Of a stretch of DNA of 64,000 nt, positions 34,207 to 42,257 are shown in pieces. The position numbers and the translations under genes are program-made. The stretch comes from Geodermatophilus aquaeductus (GTDB taxonomy: Bacteria; Actinomycetota; Actinomycetes; Mycobacteriales; Geodermatophilaceae): positions 744,001 through 808,000 of the forward strand of contig NZ_FXTJ01000001.1 of NCBI RefSeq assembly GCF_900182545.1, written 5' to 3'. Position 1 is the first letter of the stretch; each line of letters starts with the position of its first letter. The notes under the pieces were generated by a model. It saw only the letters and a program-made list of their open reading frames with translations. It was not told where the DNA came from and did no database searches.

Positions 34207-37200
34207 CTAGTTCGCCATGTCCACGAAGCGGCTGTAGTGGCCCTGGAAGGCGACGGTGACGTTCGCGGTCGGGCCGTTGCGGTGCTTGACCAGCATGATG
34301 TCGGCCTCGCCGGCCCGCGGGGACTCCTTCTCGTACATGTCCTCGCGGTGGATCATCATCACCATGTCGGCGTCCTGCTCGATCGAGTTGTGGACGACGA
34401 CCCCCTCCGCGACGAAGTTGTGGCCGCCCAGGACGGTGGCGTCGTAGACCTCCTCCTCGCCCTCCGGCTCGATCGAGACGACCTCGTCCCACAACAGGTC
34501 GTTGACCGCTTGGATCTCCAGTTCGGCATCACCGAGGATCTCCGCTACTCGCCCGAGCCGCTCGCGACTGGGGGCGTGCTTCCACATGGTGCTGCCGCTG
34601 AAGGCCGTGCCCATGGCCGCCGCGAAGGCCCGATGGCTCATGCCCTGCTCGGCCAGCACGTCCCGGACGCGGTCCCACACCTGTGCGGGGATCGTGTCGA
34701 CGTTGGGGTTGCCCGACGTCGCCCGGACGATGCCCAGGAGCCGCTCGGCGGCCACGCCACGGGCTCCGTGGACACCGATCTCCCCGAGGAAGCGCCGCTG
34801 GTCGTCGCATCCGCTGATGTCGAGCGTCCATCCGTCGCGGTAGCCCGTCTTGCGGGTGCGGCGGATCCGGCTCGAGACGCCGAAGCGCAGGAGCAGTCGC
34901 GACAGGTCGTCGACGAGCCGCCGGCTGGTGGAGGCGTAGTAGACGCGGCCGCCGCAGCCGTTCTTGGTGACCGTGACAGAACCGTCGGTCGCCCAGAGAT
35001 GCCGCAGGAAGAGCGCGATCTGCTTCTTCGGCAGGGAGAACACCGGTTCCGGCACGAACTTCTCGTGGCTGCGCAGGCCGAAGAGCCCGAGATCGTCCAA
35101 CCAGGCGGCGATCGGGTTACGGCGACCGTGCGTGAGTCGGAAGGGTGCTCGTAGCCGGAGCGTGGTGCAGCGGGCGGCTGCGTGCTCGTCCCGGACGGCC
35201 ACGACGCCGAAGTGCAGCGCCGCGGCGGTGACCGCACGCAGGTTCTCCTCGTCGATCGAGGCGTAACGGATCGGCTGGCGCTTCACGAAGCTGCCGTCGC
35301 CGATGAGGTGACCCAGGAGGACGACCTTCTCGTCCTCCCAGACGGTCATCCGATCGGGCGCAGGCACGTGCCTGGGTACGGCGATCCGGGCGCCAGGTGC
35401 GAGCTCGCCGAGCGAGCGGAAGCCGTCGTAGGTGAGGAACGGGTGGTTGGCGGTCGCCCGCACCGACTTGCCCGACGACGTGGTCAGCCGGAAGACGGGC
35501 TTGGTACCGGTCGAGAAGACGTGCGTGAGGTGCCGTCGGACGTAACGCAGGTTGTCGTCCAGCGCCCACACCGGGACATCGGTGGCGCCGGCCGCGAAGA
35601 GCTCGCCCATCGTCGTCTCAGCGCCCGTGTCGGCTCGCAGGATGCGCGTCTCGCCCGGCAGGCAGCCGGACTCACGGAGGTCGGAGAGCATCGGCTTCTT
35701 GTCCTGGCGCTGCTCGGACCCACGGTTGAGCTGCGACATGGCGATGACCGGGACCTCGAGCTCCTTGGCCAGCAGCTTCAGTGCACGGGAGAACTCCGAG
35801 ACCTCCTGCTGGCGGCTCTCGACGCGCTTGCCCGAGGTCATCAGCTGGAGGTAGTCGATGACCACGAGCTTGAGGTCGTTGCGCTGCTTGAGCCGCCGCG
35901 CCTTGGCCCGGATCTCCATCATCGTCATGTTCGGCGAGTCGTCGATGTAGAGCGGTGCGTCGGCCACCTCGCCCATCCGGCGGGCCAGCTTGGACCAGTC
36001 CTCGTCGGACAGCGTGCCGGCGCGCATGTGGTGCAGCGGCACCTTCGCCTCGGCCGACAGCAGACGCATGGTGATCTCGTGCTTGCTCATCTCGAGCGAG
36101 AAGATGACGGCCGGCATGTGGTGCTTGACCGTGGCCGACCGCGCGATGTCCAGACCCAGCGTGGAGTTGTGCGTGGGGACGAAGCTCCGGCCCGCGAGGA
36201 ACAGCGAGTCGGCGGCGTCGACCTGGATGCACCGCACCGGGACGCTGGCCACCGGCCGCACGTCGGTGACGAAACGGACGCCGCGGGCCGTGTTGGTGCG
36301 GGCACCGCGCTCCTTGTGCGCCAGCTTCTTGCGCTCGAGCCGGAAGACCTCGTCGTCGGTGCTGAAGGTGAGCGTGTAGCAGGTCGAGGATGCCTCGGAC
36401 CGGCCGCGCACCCGCTTGGTGGAGAGCTTCACCCGGTGACCGAGGCTCGCGATGAGCTCACGGGCGTCCTCGGCCAGCCGGCGGTTGGTGACGGCGAACT
36501 GGACGGCCCCGCTCGGCGTGACCGTGCCGTCGGTGTCGAGCAGGCCGGCCAGCAGCGCTCGCCGCTGGGCCACGGACGCCCGCAGGTACGACGTGGGGAT
36601 GTGCTTGTCACCCAGCACGCCCAGGGTGCGCAGGAGGCCCTTCACGGTGCCGTGCTCGTCCCGGCAGTCCTGGCACTGCGCCATCCCGCTCGACGGGCCG
36701 CCGCAGTCGGGGCAGGTGGCCCGCACGCCCACGCCGCCGCTGGCGCGCAGCCGGCCGCCGCACGTCTTGCCGCACGTCTGGACCTGGGAGGTCCGCGGGA
36801 CGAACAGCTCGCCGCACATCGGGCAGGGTCGCTCGGCCAGGCCGGGGCGGGCGGGCAGCCGCAGCGAGTAGCGCCGGTCGACACCGGTGGGGACGACGAC
36901 CAGGCCCTCACCCTCGATGTAGGCCGCGATCTCCGGGTCGGCGCTCGTGTAGTGGGCCGCGGCCGACGTCCCGTCACCCAGCCAGACGCCGATTGCGTAC
37001 GGCGGCACGGGCAGGTCGGCGGCGGGCAGGTCGAGTGGCGCGGCGTTGACCACGGCGTGGTTGAGCCGCTGGTCGGCCGTCGCGCAGCGGACCGTGCGGG
37101 CCAGCTCCTCGGTGGTCCGGACCCGGGCCTCGCCCCGCTCGCCGAGACGACGGGCGGCGCGGTCGGTGGTGACCCACTGGTGCTGCGCGTCGGCCACGAT

Positions 37201-38064
37201 CACCGAGCCGTCGGAGAAGTGCACCTCGTAGCAGGGCCGGTCGGTCATGACGTCGGTGGCGGCGACCACCGTGGTGGGGCGTCCGTCGGCGCCCAGGACG
37301 CGGTCACCGACGCGGACCTCGCCCATCGTGGTCCAGCCCTCGGGGGTGGGGATGGGGGTGTCGAGCGCCAGCGCCTTGCCCACACCGGGACGGGCGGCGA
37401 TGACGACCATCTGGCCGGCCTGCAGGCCGTTGGTGAGCTCGTCGAGGTCGCGGATGCCGGTGGGCACGCCGCGGGCGGTGCCGCCACGGGAGGCGATCGC
37501 GTCGAGCTCGTCCATCGTCGGCTGCAGGACGTCCTCGAGGCGCGAGTAGTCCTCGCTCATGCGCTTCTCGGTGACGTCGTAGATCTCCTGCTGGGCGCGG
37601 TCGACGATGTCGTCGACGTCGCCCTTGCCGCCGGCCGCGCCGTAGCCCAGCTGGACCACGCGGGTGCCGGCCTCGACCAGCCGACGCAGCACGGCCTGCT
37701 CGGCCACGATGGCGGCGTAGTAGCCGGCGTTGGCGGCCGTCGGCGTCGAGGCGATCAGTGTGTGCAGGTAGACCGCACCGCCCATCTTCGACAGCTGGTC
37801 GGTGCGGTTGAGCTCGGCGGCGACGGTGATCGCGTCGGCCGGTTCACCCCGCCCGTACAGGTCGAGGATGCAGTCGAAGATCACCTGGTGCGCCGGCCGG
37901 TAGAAGTCCGCGCCGTGCAGCACCTCGACGACGTCGGCGATCGCGTCCTTGCTCAGCAGCATGCCGCCGAGCACCGACTGCTCCGCCGCGACGTCCTGCG
38001 GGGGCTGCCGGTCGTACGCCGGCGCCGTCGCCTGCGGCCGGCTGAAGTCGTCGGCCACCGCCAC
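34207..38064 (-). CDS. dnaB: Replicative DNA helicase DnaB containing two inteins
   Basis: The 1285-residue precursor contains 456 residues of DnaB after removal of two inteins. Extein parts are residues 1-230 (N-terminal helicase-loader domain and Walker A start RPGVGK), 634-800 (STLGLDIARSATVKHH, VVIDYLQLM Walker B, QLNRGSEQR) and 1227-1285 (SIEQDADMVMMIHRED... to AFQGHYSRFVDMAN). Spliced length is typical. Intein 1 splits the P-loop and intein 2 lies before SIEQD, so no ATPase can form before splicing. GTG 38064 has GGGAGGT upstream. The hexamer unwinds DNA at the fork. The gene heads the conserved origin-flank block; an exact LexA box lies 99-114 bp upstream. Confidence 0.97.
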   Translation of the reverse strand: MAVADDFSRPQATAPAYDRQPPQDVAAEQSVLGGMLLSKDAIADVVEVLHGADFYRPAHQVIFDCILDLYGRGEPADAITVAAELNRTDQLSKMGGAVYLHTLIASTPTAANAGYYAAIVAEQAVLRRLVEAGTRVVQLGYGAAGGKGDVDDIVDRAQQEIYDVTEKRMSEDYSRLEDVLQPTMDELDAIASRGGTARGVPTGIRDLDELTNGLQAGQMVVIAARPGVGKALALDTPIPTPEGWTTMGEVRVGDRVLGADGRPTTVVAATDVMTDRPCYEVHFSDGSVIVADAQHQWVTTDRAARRLGERGEARVRTTEELARTVRCATADQRLNHAVVNAAPLDLPAADLPVPPYAIGVWLGDGTSAAAHYTSADPEIAAYIEGEGLVVVPTGVDRRYSLRLPARPGLAERPCPMCGELFVPRTSQVQTCGKTCGGRLRASGGVGVRATCPDCGGPSSGMAQCQDCRDEHGTVKGLLRTLGVLGDKHIPTSYLRASVAQRRALLAGLLDTDGTVTPSGAVQFAVTNRRLAEDARELIASLGHRVKLSTKRVRGRSEASSTCYTLTFSTDDEVFRLERKKLAHKERGARTNTARGVRFVTDVRPVASVPVRCIQVDAADSLFLAGRSFVPTHNSTLGLDIARSATVKHHMPAVIFSLEMSKHEITMRLLSAEAKVPLHHMRAGTLSDEDWSKLARRMGEVADAPLYIDDSPNMTMMEIRAKARRLKQRNDLKLVVIDYLQLMTSGKRVESRQQEVSEFSRALKLLAKELEVPVIAMSQLNRGSEQRQDKKPMLSDLRESGCLPGETRILRADTGAETTMGELFAAGATDVPVWALDDNLRYVRRHLTHVFSTGTKPVFRLTTSSGKSVRATANHPFLTYDGFRSLGELAPGARIAVPRHVPAPDRMTVWEDEKVVLLGHLIGDGSFVKRQPIRYASIDEENLRAVTAAALHFGVVAVRDEHAAARCTTLRLRAPFRLTHGRRNPIAAWLDDLGLFGLRSHEKFVPEPVFSLPKKQIALFLRHLWATDGSVTVTKNGCGGRVYYASTSRRLVDDLSRLLLRFGVSSRIRRTRKTGYRDGWTLDISGCDDQRRFLGEIGVHGARGVAAERLLGIVRATSGNPNVDTIPAQVWDRVRDVLAEQGMSHRAFAAAMGTAFSGSTMWKHAPSRERLGRVAEILGDAELEIQAVNDLLWDEVVSIEPEGEEEVYDATVLGGHNFVAEGVVVHNSIEQDADMVMMIHREDMYEKESPRAGEADIMLVKHRNGPTANVTVAFQGHYSRFVDMAN
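34387..35664 (-). other. DnaB intein 2 (class 1, with DOD homing endonuclease)
   Basis: Residues 801-1226 of the precursor (426 aa) form a large intein. It starts with Cys (CLPGETRILRADTG), and block B reads SVRATANHPFLTYDG with the usual His. The LAGLIDADG motifs are LLGHLIGDGSF and FLRHLWATDGSVTV. It ends NFVAEGVVVHN with Ser next (+1). All residues for class 1 splicing are present and the endonuclease looks intact. Sampled lines here are about 63-67% G+C, below the surrounding coding DNA, which suggests a fairly recent arrival. Confidence 0.92.
36166..37374 (-). other. DnaB intein 1 (class 3) in the Walker A loop
   Basis: Residues 231-633 (403 aa) begin with Ala (ALALDTPIPTPEGWTTM) rather than Cys or Ser, and end RSFVPTHN before Ser. 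The WCT triplet of class 3 inteins can be placed at Trp67 (HQWVTT), Cys382 (VRCIQVD) and Thr401 (PTHN), intein numbering. In class 3 the internal Cys makes the first attack. LAGLIDADG-type motifs (IGVWLGDGTS, LLAGLLDTDGTV) flank a Cys-rich segment (CPMC...TCGKTC, TCPDC...CQDC) that may bind two Zn. Splicing rebuilds the GVGKS P-loop. Confidence 0.9.
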
Positions 38065-38162
38065 CTGGGTACCTCCCTCTCCTCAACGGCACGCGTACGT
38101 ACAGACCCCGGCCGCCCGGCCGGGGCCCGGTGGGGGAAGCACCAGGACGTCTCACGTGCCAC

Positions 38163-38178
38163 TCGAACACGCGTTCGA
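38163..38178. promoter_or_regulatory. LexA (SOS) box upstream of dnaB
   Basis: TCGAACACGCGTTCGA fits the actinobacterial LexA consensus TCGAAC-N4-GTTCGA exactly and extends by one pair on each side (C...G). It lies 99-114 bp upstream of the dnaB GTG. LexA control of dnaB is inferred. Confidence 0.72.
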
Positions 38179-38292
38179 GGACATTGCTACCGGGAGCCAC
38201 CGACAGTCCGGTGGCGGCCCGGCGCCGGGGACGACGTTAGGAAGCGGGGACGGACCCGTCCAACACCCGTGTGGGCCGCGTTCTGCACAACT

Positions 38293-38301
38293 TGTGGACA
38301 A
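38293..38301 (-). promoter_or_regulatory. DnaA-box-like site upstream of dnaB
   Basis: The minus strand reads TTGTCCACA, the common actinobacterial DnaA box. A one-mismatch copy (CTGTCCACA) lies at 38402-38410 and a two-mismatch copy near 38303-38311. The rest of the 500-bp gap (38065-38564) holds the LexA box, the rplI terminator and no convincing gene. Confidence 0.55.
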
Positions 38302-38504
38302 GTCGGTGGACAGCCGGAGTCGACATGTGGAGACGGCCGGGACACCGACCGGCCATCCCGCGGTCCTGCGGCCGTCACCTGGGCAACCTCCGCCCACGGG
38401 CTGTGGACAGGAGAAAGTCGGCGTGGCGGAGACGCCGGGCGTGTCGTGTCGTCCCGTCCTCCACAGCCGTCACGGGCGGCGCGGGACGGTCGGGGCCACG
38501 AACG

Positions 38505-38545
38505 CCGTGAGGGGCGCCGGACGCAGTGTCCGACGCCCCTCACGG
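38505..38545. terminator. Terminator after rplI
   Basis: A 17-of-18-bp stem (CCGTGAGGGGCG...) with a 5-nt loop starts 20 bp beyond the rplI stop on the minus strand. It closes the rpsF-ssb-rpsR-rplI operon. Confidence 0.85.
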
Positions 38546-38564
38546 GCGGTGCTGGGTCAGGCGG

Positions 38565-39020
38565 TCAGCCCGCGACGACCTCGATGGGGAGGGTCGCCGT
38601 GACCTCCGGGTGCACCCGCACGGTGACGGTGTGCTGGCCGGTGGTCTTGATGCTGCTCGGCAGCTCGATACGGCGGCGGTCGAGCTCCGGGCCACCCGCG
38701 GCGGTGACGGCCGCGGCCACGTCGGCGGTGGTGACGCGGCCGAAGAGGCGGCCACCGTCGCCGGCACGGGCCGGGACGCGCACGGTCAGGCCGGAGAGGC
38801 GGCCGGCCACGGCCTGCGCCTCCTCGAGCGTCCGCACCTCACGGGCGGCACGCGCCCGGCGCAGCGAGGTGACCTGCTTCTCGGCACCGCGGGTGGCCAC
38901 GATGGCCAGGCCGCGGGGCAGGAGGTAGTTGCGGGCGTACCCGCCCTTGACCTCCACGGTGTCACCGGAGGACCCGAGACCGGTGACCTCCTGCGTCAGG
39001 ATCAGCTTCGTGGTGCTCAT
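38565..39020 (-). CDS. rplI: 50S ribosomal protein L9
   Basis: A 151-residue L9. The N-terminal rRNA-binding domain contains VTGLGSSGDTVEVKGGYARNYLLPRGLAIVAT, followed by the long helix (EVRTLEEAQAVAGRL) and the C-terminal domain (GGRLFGRVTTADVAAAV). It is the last gene of the four-gene operon, 2 bp after rpsR, and is followed by a strong hairpin. Its length is normal. It starts at ATG 39020. Confidence 0.98.
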   Translation of the reverse strand: MSTTKLILTQEVTGLGSSGDTVEVKGGYARNYLLPRGLAIVATRGAEKQVTSLRRARAAREVRTLEEAQAVAGRLSGLTVRVPARAGDGGRLFGRVTTADVAAAVTAAGGPELDRRRIELPSSIKTTGQHTVTVRVHPEVTATLPIEVVAG

Positions 39021-39022
39021 GG

Positions 39023-39259
39023 TCAGCGCGCCGTCGAGGTGTAGGGCAGCAGGGCCATCTCACGGCTGTTCTTGACGGCCGTGGCGACGTCCCGCTGGTG
39101 CTGGCTGCAGTTGCCGCTCACGCGGCGGGCACGGATCTTGCCGCGGTCGGAGATGAACTTCCGCAGCAGGGTCGTGTCCTTGTAGTCGATGTAGGTCGCC
39201 TTGTCCTTGCAGAACTGGCAGACCTTCTTCTTGGGCTTGCGCACGGGGGGCTTGGGCAC
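39023..39259 (-). CDS. rpsR: 30S ribosomal protein S18, zinc-type
   Basis: A 78-residue S18. The core [25 protein letters not shown] is diagnostic. Two N-terminal cysteines (VCQFCKDK) plus Cys and His in [10 protein letters not shown] form a four-ligand Zn site, so this is the C+ form. Many actinobacteria also keep a Zur-controlled C- paralogue elsewhere. GTG 39259 follows GGAG by 6 bp. S18 pairs with S6 (rpsF) in the ribosome platform. Confidence 0.97.
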   Translation of the reverse strand: MPKPPVRKPKKKVCQFCKDKATYIDYKDTTLLRKFISDRGKIRARRVSGNCSQHQRDVATAVKNSREMALLPYTSTAR

Positions 39260-39306
39260 TGGGTTCTCCAGAACGACTGGGTACGACTAGTTGGGGGAGG
39301 AAGGGC

Positions 39307-39798
39307 TCAGAAGGGAGGCTCGTCGGACGGGCCGGCCGGCGTCGACCAGGGGTCGCTCGCACCGCCGCCTCCGCCACCGAAGCCGCCGCCACCACCGCCA
39401 CCGAAGCCGCCGCCACCGCCGCCGCCCTCACCACGGGCGGCCCGGGTGACCTTGGCGGTCGCGTAGCGCAGCGAGGGGCCGATCTCGTCGACCTCGAGCT
39501 CGATGACGGTGCGCTTCTCGCCCTCCTTCGTCTCGAAGGAGCGCTGCTTGAGCCGCCCCGAGACGATGACCCGCGAGCCGCGGGTGAGCGACTCGGCGAC
39601 GTTCTCCGCCGCCTGCCGCCAGACGTTGCAGCGCAGGAAGAGCGCCTCGCCGTCCTTCCACTCCTGCGACTGCCGGTCGAAGGTGCGCGGCGTCGAGGCG
39701 ACGGTGAAGTTGGCAACCGCGGCCCCGGACGGCGTGAACCGCAGCTCGGGGTCGGAGGTCAGGTTGCCGATGACGGTGATGACGGTCTCGCCGGCCAT
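39307..39798 (-). CDS. ssb: Single-stranded DNA-binding protein
   Basis: A 163-residue SSB. The OB-fold domain (residues 1-112) has [34 protein letters not shown] and [37 protein letters not shown] Gly-rich linker with two [14 protein letters not shown] units leads to the acidic tail SDEPPF, which recruits replication and repair partners. It protects single strands during replication. It lies between rpsF (2 bp upstream) and rpsR, the standard arrangement. ATG 39798. Confidence 0.98.
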   Translation of the reverse strand: MAGETVITVIGNLTSDPELRFTPSGAAVANFTVASTPRTFDRQSQEWKDGEALFLRCNVWRQAAENVAESLTRGSRVIVSGRLKQRSFETKEGEKRTVIELEVDEIGPSLRYATAKVTRAARGEGGGGGGGFGGGGGGGFGGGGGGASDPWSTPAGPSDEPPF

Positions 39799-39800
39799 GC

Positions 39801-40088
39801 TCAGTGGACCTCGGGCCGCATGAGCTTGGTGCGCAGGACCGACTCGTTGAGGTTGAGCTGGCGGTCGAGCTCGGCGACGGCGGCCGGCTCGGCCTGGATG
39901 TCGACGATGGCGTAGATGCCCTCGACGTGCTTCTTGATCTCGTAGGCCAGGCGACGCCGGCCCCAGATCTCGGTCTTGACGGTGCCACCGCTGTTGGTGA
40001 CGACGGTCAGGAACCGGTCGAGGGAGGGAGCGATCGTGCGCTCCTCCAGGTCGGGGTCGAGGATGACCATCAGTTCGTAGCGACGCAC
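39801..40088 (-). CDS. rpsF: 30S ribosomal protein S6
   Basis: A 95-residue S6 beginning [19 protein letters not shown], with the usual [25 protein letters not shown] and a C-terminal [13 protein letters not shown]. It is the first gene of the ribosomal/SSB operon. GTG 40088 is preferred because the alignment starts at RRYELM. AGGAGG lies 12-13 bp upstream, rather far, and a second GTG four codons earlier overlaps it. A small hairpin in the leader may be an S6:S18 feedback site. Confidence 0.97.
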   Translation of the reverse strand: MRRYELMVILDPDLEERTIAPSLDRFLTVVTNSGGTVKTEIWGRRRLAYEIKKHVEGIYAIVDIQAEPAAVAELDRQLNLNESVLRTKLMRPEVH

Positions 40089-40116
40089 GGAGAACCCCAC
40101 CTCCTCTGGTCTGTGG

Positions 40117-40139
40117 CGGCTGCAGGACGTCTGCAGCAG
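40117..40139 (-). ncRNA. Possible hairpin in rpsF leader
   Basis: CTGCAG (40120-40125) pairs with CTGCAG (40131-40136) around a GACGT loop, about 30-50 nt before the rpsF start. The S6:S18 complex binds hairpins in rpsF leaders in several phyla. The fit here is suggestive only. Confidence 0.3.
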
Positions 40140-40224
40140 GAGGGTCGTACACGCGTCGCGCGCCCTGTGCGCCGGGACGGCACACGGAGCGCGCAGGTCG
40201 AGGGTACCAGCGTGGCCGGAGGGG

Positions 40225-41295
40225 TCAGCGGGCGCGGACGGCCAGGTGCGTGCGGACCAGCGCGGCGGTGGCGCCGGCCAGGGCGACGACGGCGAGCAGC
40301 GCGGGCAGCGGCAGCGCGGGGCCGGTCGGGGCGGCGTCGGCGGTGACCGTGCTGCTCTCCTCGTCGAGGGAGGCGCCGTCGAGGGCGCCGAAGACCGGCA
40401 CGGTGGCGCCGTCGTAGCCGCCCGCGACCCCGCCGGAGCCCGAGCCGGCCGCGCCACCGGTGGCGCCGGTGCCGCCGGCCGCGCCGGGCAGGAGCGCCGA
40501 CGGGTCGAAGGCCGCGGCACCGCCGCCGGCGGGGGCCATCGCCGCGGCGCCGCCGCCCAGCTCGTAGGAGTAGCCCGTCCCGTCGATCCCCGATGCCGGC
40601 GGCGCGGCCGGGGCCGGGGCGGTCGGGACCGCCGTCGTCGGCGAGGTGGGGACCGGCGCCGGCAGGGACGGCAGGGAGGGCAGCGGGACGTCCACCGGGG
40701 GCAGCGACGGCAGGTTGACCGACGGCAGGTCGGGCAGCGGCACGAGCGTGTTGACGAGGAACGGCGTCGGGACGCCGATCTGCACCGTCGTCTGCCGCCC
40801 GTCGTAGGTGACCAGCTGGTTCTGCGGCAGCGTGCTGAGCGCCCGTGTGGTGACCGTGTTCAGGACGTTGCCGACGACCGAGGTGTCGGGCACGACGACC
40901 CGGTACGTGTAGGTGATCGTGCAGGTCAAACAGGTGCTGTCGAACCGCTCGGTGACGCTCGCGTCCTTCGGCAGCGGCGCGCTGCCCGACGGCAGGCCGA
41001 GGGTGACGTCGGTGAGGACCTGGACGGTGACCAGCGAGGGCAGCAGCCCGCCCCCGCCGACCTGCACCGTCTTCGGCTCGATCCGGTTGGTGAAGGTCAC
41101 CGACCCGCCGGGGTCCACCGACACCAGGGGCGGCGTGAGGTCACGGATGTCGACGGTGGCCGAGGGGGCGGCGCCCGCGGTGGGGGCCAGCAGGACCGCA
41201 CCGCCCAGGACGGCCGCGCAGACCAGCGCCAGCGCGGCCAGGCCGCGTCGCACGGCCCGCCGGATCCTGCCGGTGCCCGCCGTCCCCGTCGTCAT
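40225..41295 (-). CDS. Secreted, C-terminally anchored Ala/Pro-rich protein
   Basis: A 356-residue exported protein. A signal peptide (residues about 10-43, [27 protein letters not shown]) is followed by a beta-rich domain (about 45-185) with [22 protein letters not shown] and a CLTC cysteine pair. A Pro/Leu/Ser-rich linker ([18 protein letters not shown]) and an Ala/Gly-rich region lead to a C-terminal membrane helix ([18 protein letters not shown]) with Arg residues. The first domain looks cupredoxin- or Ig-like but lacks a full copper ligand set. GAGGAGGAGC precedes ATG 41295. Probably a surface protein; function unknown. Confidence 0.82.
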   Translation of the reverse strand: MTTGTAGTGRIRRAVRRGLAALALVCAAVLGGAVLLAPTAGAAPSATVDIRDLTPPLVSVDPGGSVTFTNRIEPKTVQVGGGGLLPSLVTVQVLTDVTLGLPSGSAPLPKDASVTERFDSTCLTCTITYTYRVVVPDTSVVGNVLNTVTTRALSTLPQNQLVTYDGRQTTVQIGVPTPFLVNTLVPLPDLPSVNLPSLPPVDVPLPSLPSLPAPVPTSPTTAVPTAPAPAAPPASGIDGTGYSYELGGGAAAMAPAGGGAAAFDPSALLPGAAGGTGATGGAAGSGSGGVAGGYDGATVPVFGALDGASLDEESSTVTADAAPTGPALPLPALLAVVALAGATAALVRTHLAVRAR

Positions 41296-41407
41296 CCCCG
41301 CTGCTCCTCCTCGTCGGCCGGCGTCGCTGCCGGCCGGTCGTGGTGTCAGAGGTCTCAACGAGGATGTGAGCCACGCGATACGGGTGGGTCCCCACCGCGC
41401 GCGGAAC

Positions 41408-41413
41408 TACTGT
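41408..41413 (+). promoter_or_regulatory. -10 element TACTGT, leaderless start
   Basis: TACTGT ends 7 bp before the GTG at 41421. There is no ribosome-binding site, so a leaderless message is likely. Confidence 0.55.
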
Positions 41414-41420
41414 CGCCGGG

Positions 41421-42239
41421 GTGGCAGAGCACCCGATCGGCGTACACGTCGGCCCCGGCCTGACGGAGGACAACGAGCTCGACGCCGGCGGTCCGCTGGC
41501 GCGCGCGGCGGAGATGGACGCCGACGGCGTGCAGGTCTTCCTCGGCGACCCGCAGGGCTGGAAGGCGCCGCTGCCCCGCCCCGACGCCGAGGACCTGCTC
41601 GCCTCCGACGTCGCCGTCTTCGTGCACGCGCCCTACGTGCTCAACGTGGCCTCGACCAACAACCGCATCCGGATCCCCAGCCGCAAGAACCTGGCGGTGC
41701 ACGCGCGGGCCTCGGCGGCGGTCGGCGCCCGCGGGATGGTCGTGCACGGCGGGCACGTGCTGGCCAAGGACGACCCGGCCGCGGGCTTCGACAACTGGCG
41801 CAAGACCTTCGCGCGGCAGGCCGACGACGGCGGCTTCCCGCTGCCGCTGCTCATCGAGAACACCGCCGGCGGCGACAACGCGATGGCCCGCGAGCTCGGC
41901 GCGGTCGCCCGGCTGTGGGACGCCGTCGGGGAGTTCGGCGCGGGCTTCGTGCTCGACACCTGCCACGCCTGGGCCGCCGGCTGGGACCTCGCGACCGCCG
42001 TCGACGACGTCCGCGCCATCACCGGCCGCGTCGACCTCGTGCACCTGAACAACAGCCGCGACCCCCACGGTTCGGGCCGCGACCGGCACGCGCCGCTGAC
42101 CGGCGGCGAGATCCCGCTGGAGCTGCTGCTGGAGGTGGCGCGGGCCGCCGACTGCCCCGTCGTCCTGGAGACCCCGGGCGACGCCGCGTCGCACGCCGAG
42201 GAGGTCGCGCTCGTCCGCGAGGCGCTGCGCCAGGCATAG
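41421..42239 (+). CDS. Endonuclease IV-like TIM-barrel protein
   Basis: A 272-residue protein of the AP endonuclease 2/Nfo superfamily. Zn-ligand-type residues are in FVHAPYVLNVAS, VVHGGH, LIENTAGG (Glu), LDTCHAW (Asp, His) and HLNNSRDPHGSGRDRHAPL; ETPGD closes the barrel. The set matches deoxyribonuclease IV, which cuts at abasic sites, although the family's final GEG motif is GGEIP here. It diverges from the preceding cell-surface gene. DNA-repair function is likely but a sugar-isomerase relative cannot be excluded. Confidence 0.83.
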   Translation: MAEHPIGVHVGPGLTEDNELDAGGPLARAAEMDADGVQVFLGDPQGWKAPLPRPDAEDLLASDVAVFVHAPYVLNVASTNNRIRIPSRKNLAVHARASAAVGARGMVVHGGHVLAKDDPAAGFDNWRKTFARQADDGGFPLPLLIENTAGGDNAMARELGAVARLWDAVGEFGAGFVLDTCHAWAAGWDLATAVDDVRAITGRVDLVHLNNSRDPHGSGRDRHAPLTGGEIPLELLLEVARAADCPVVLETPGDAASHAEEVALVREALRQA

Positions 42240-42257
42240 GAGGCGATGCCCCGGGGC

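Noticed and set aside
35361..35374. Perfect palindrome CAGGCACGTGCCTG within intein 2
   Set aside because: It has a CACGTG centre but parS flanks are absent, and it lies in coding DNA without a second copy.
39357..39425. Tandem GGNGGN repeats as a CRISPR or minisatellite
   Set aside because: They encode the Gly-rich linker of SSB in frame and have no spacers.
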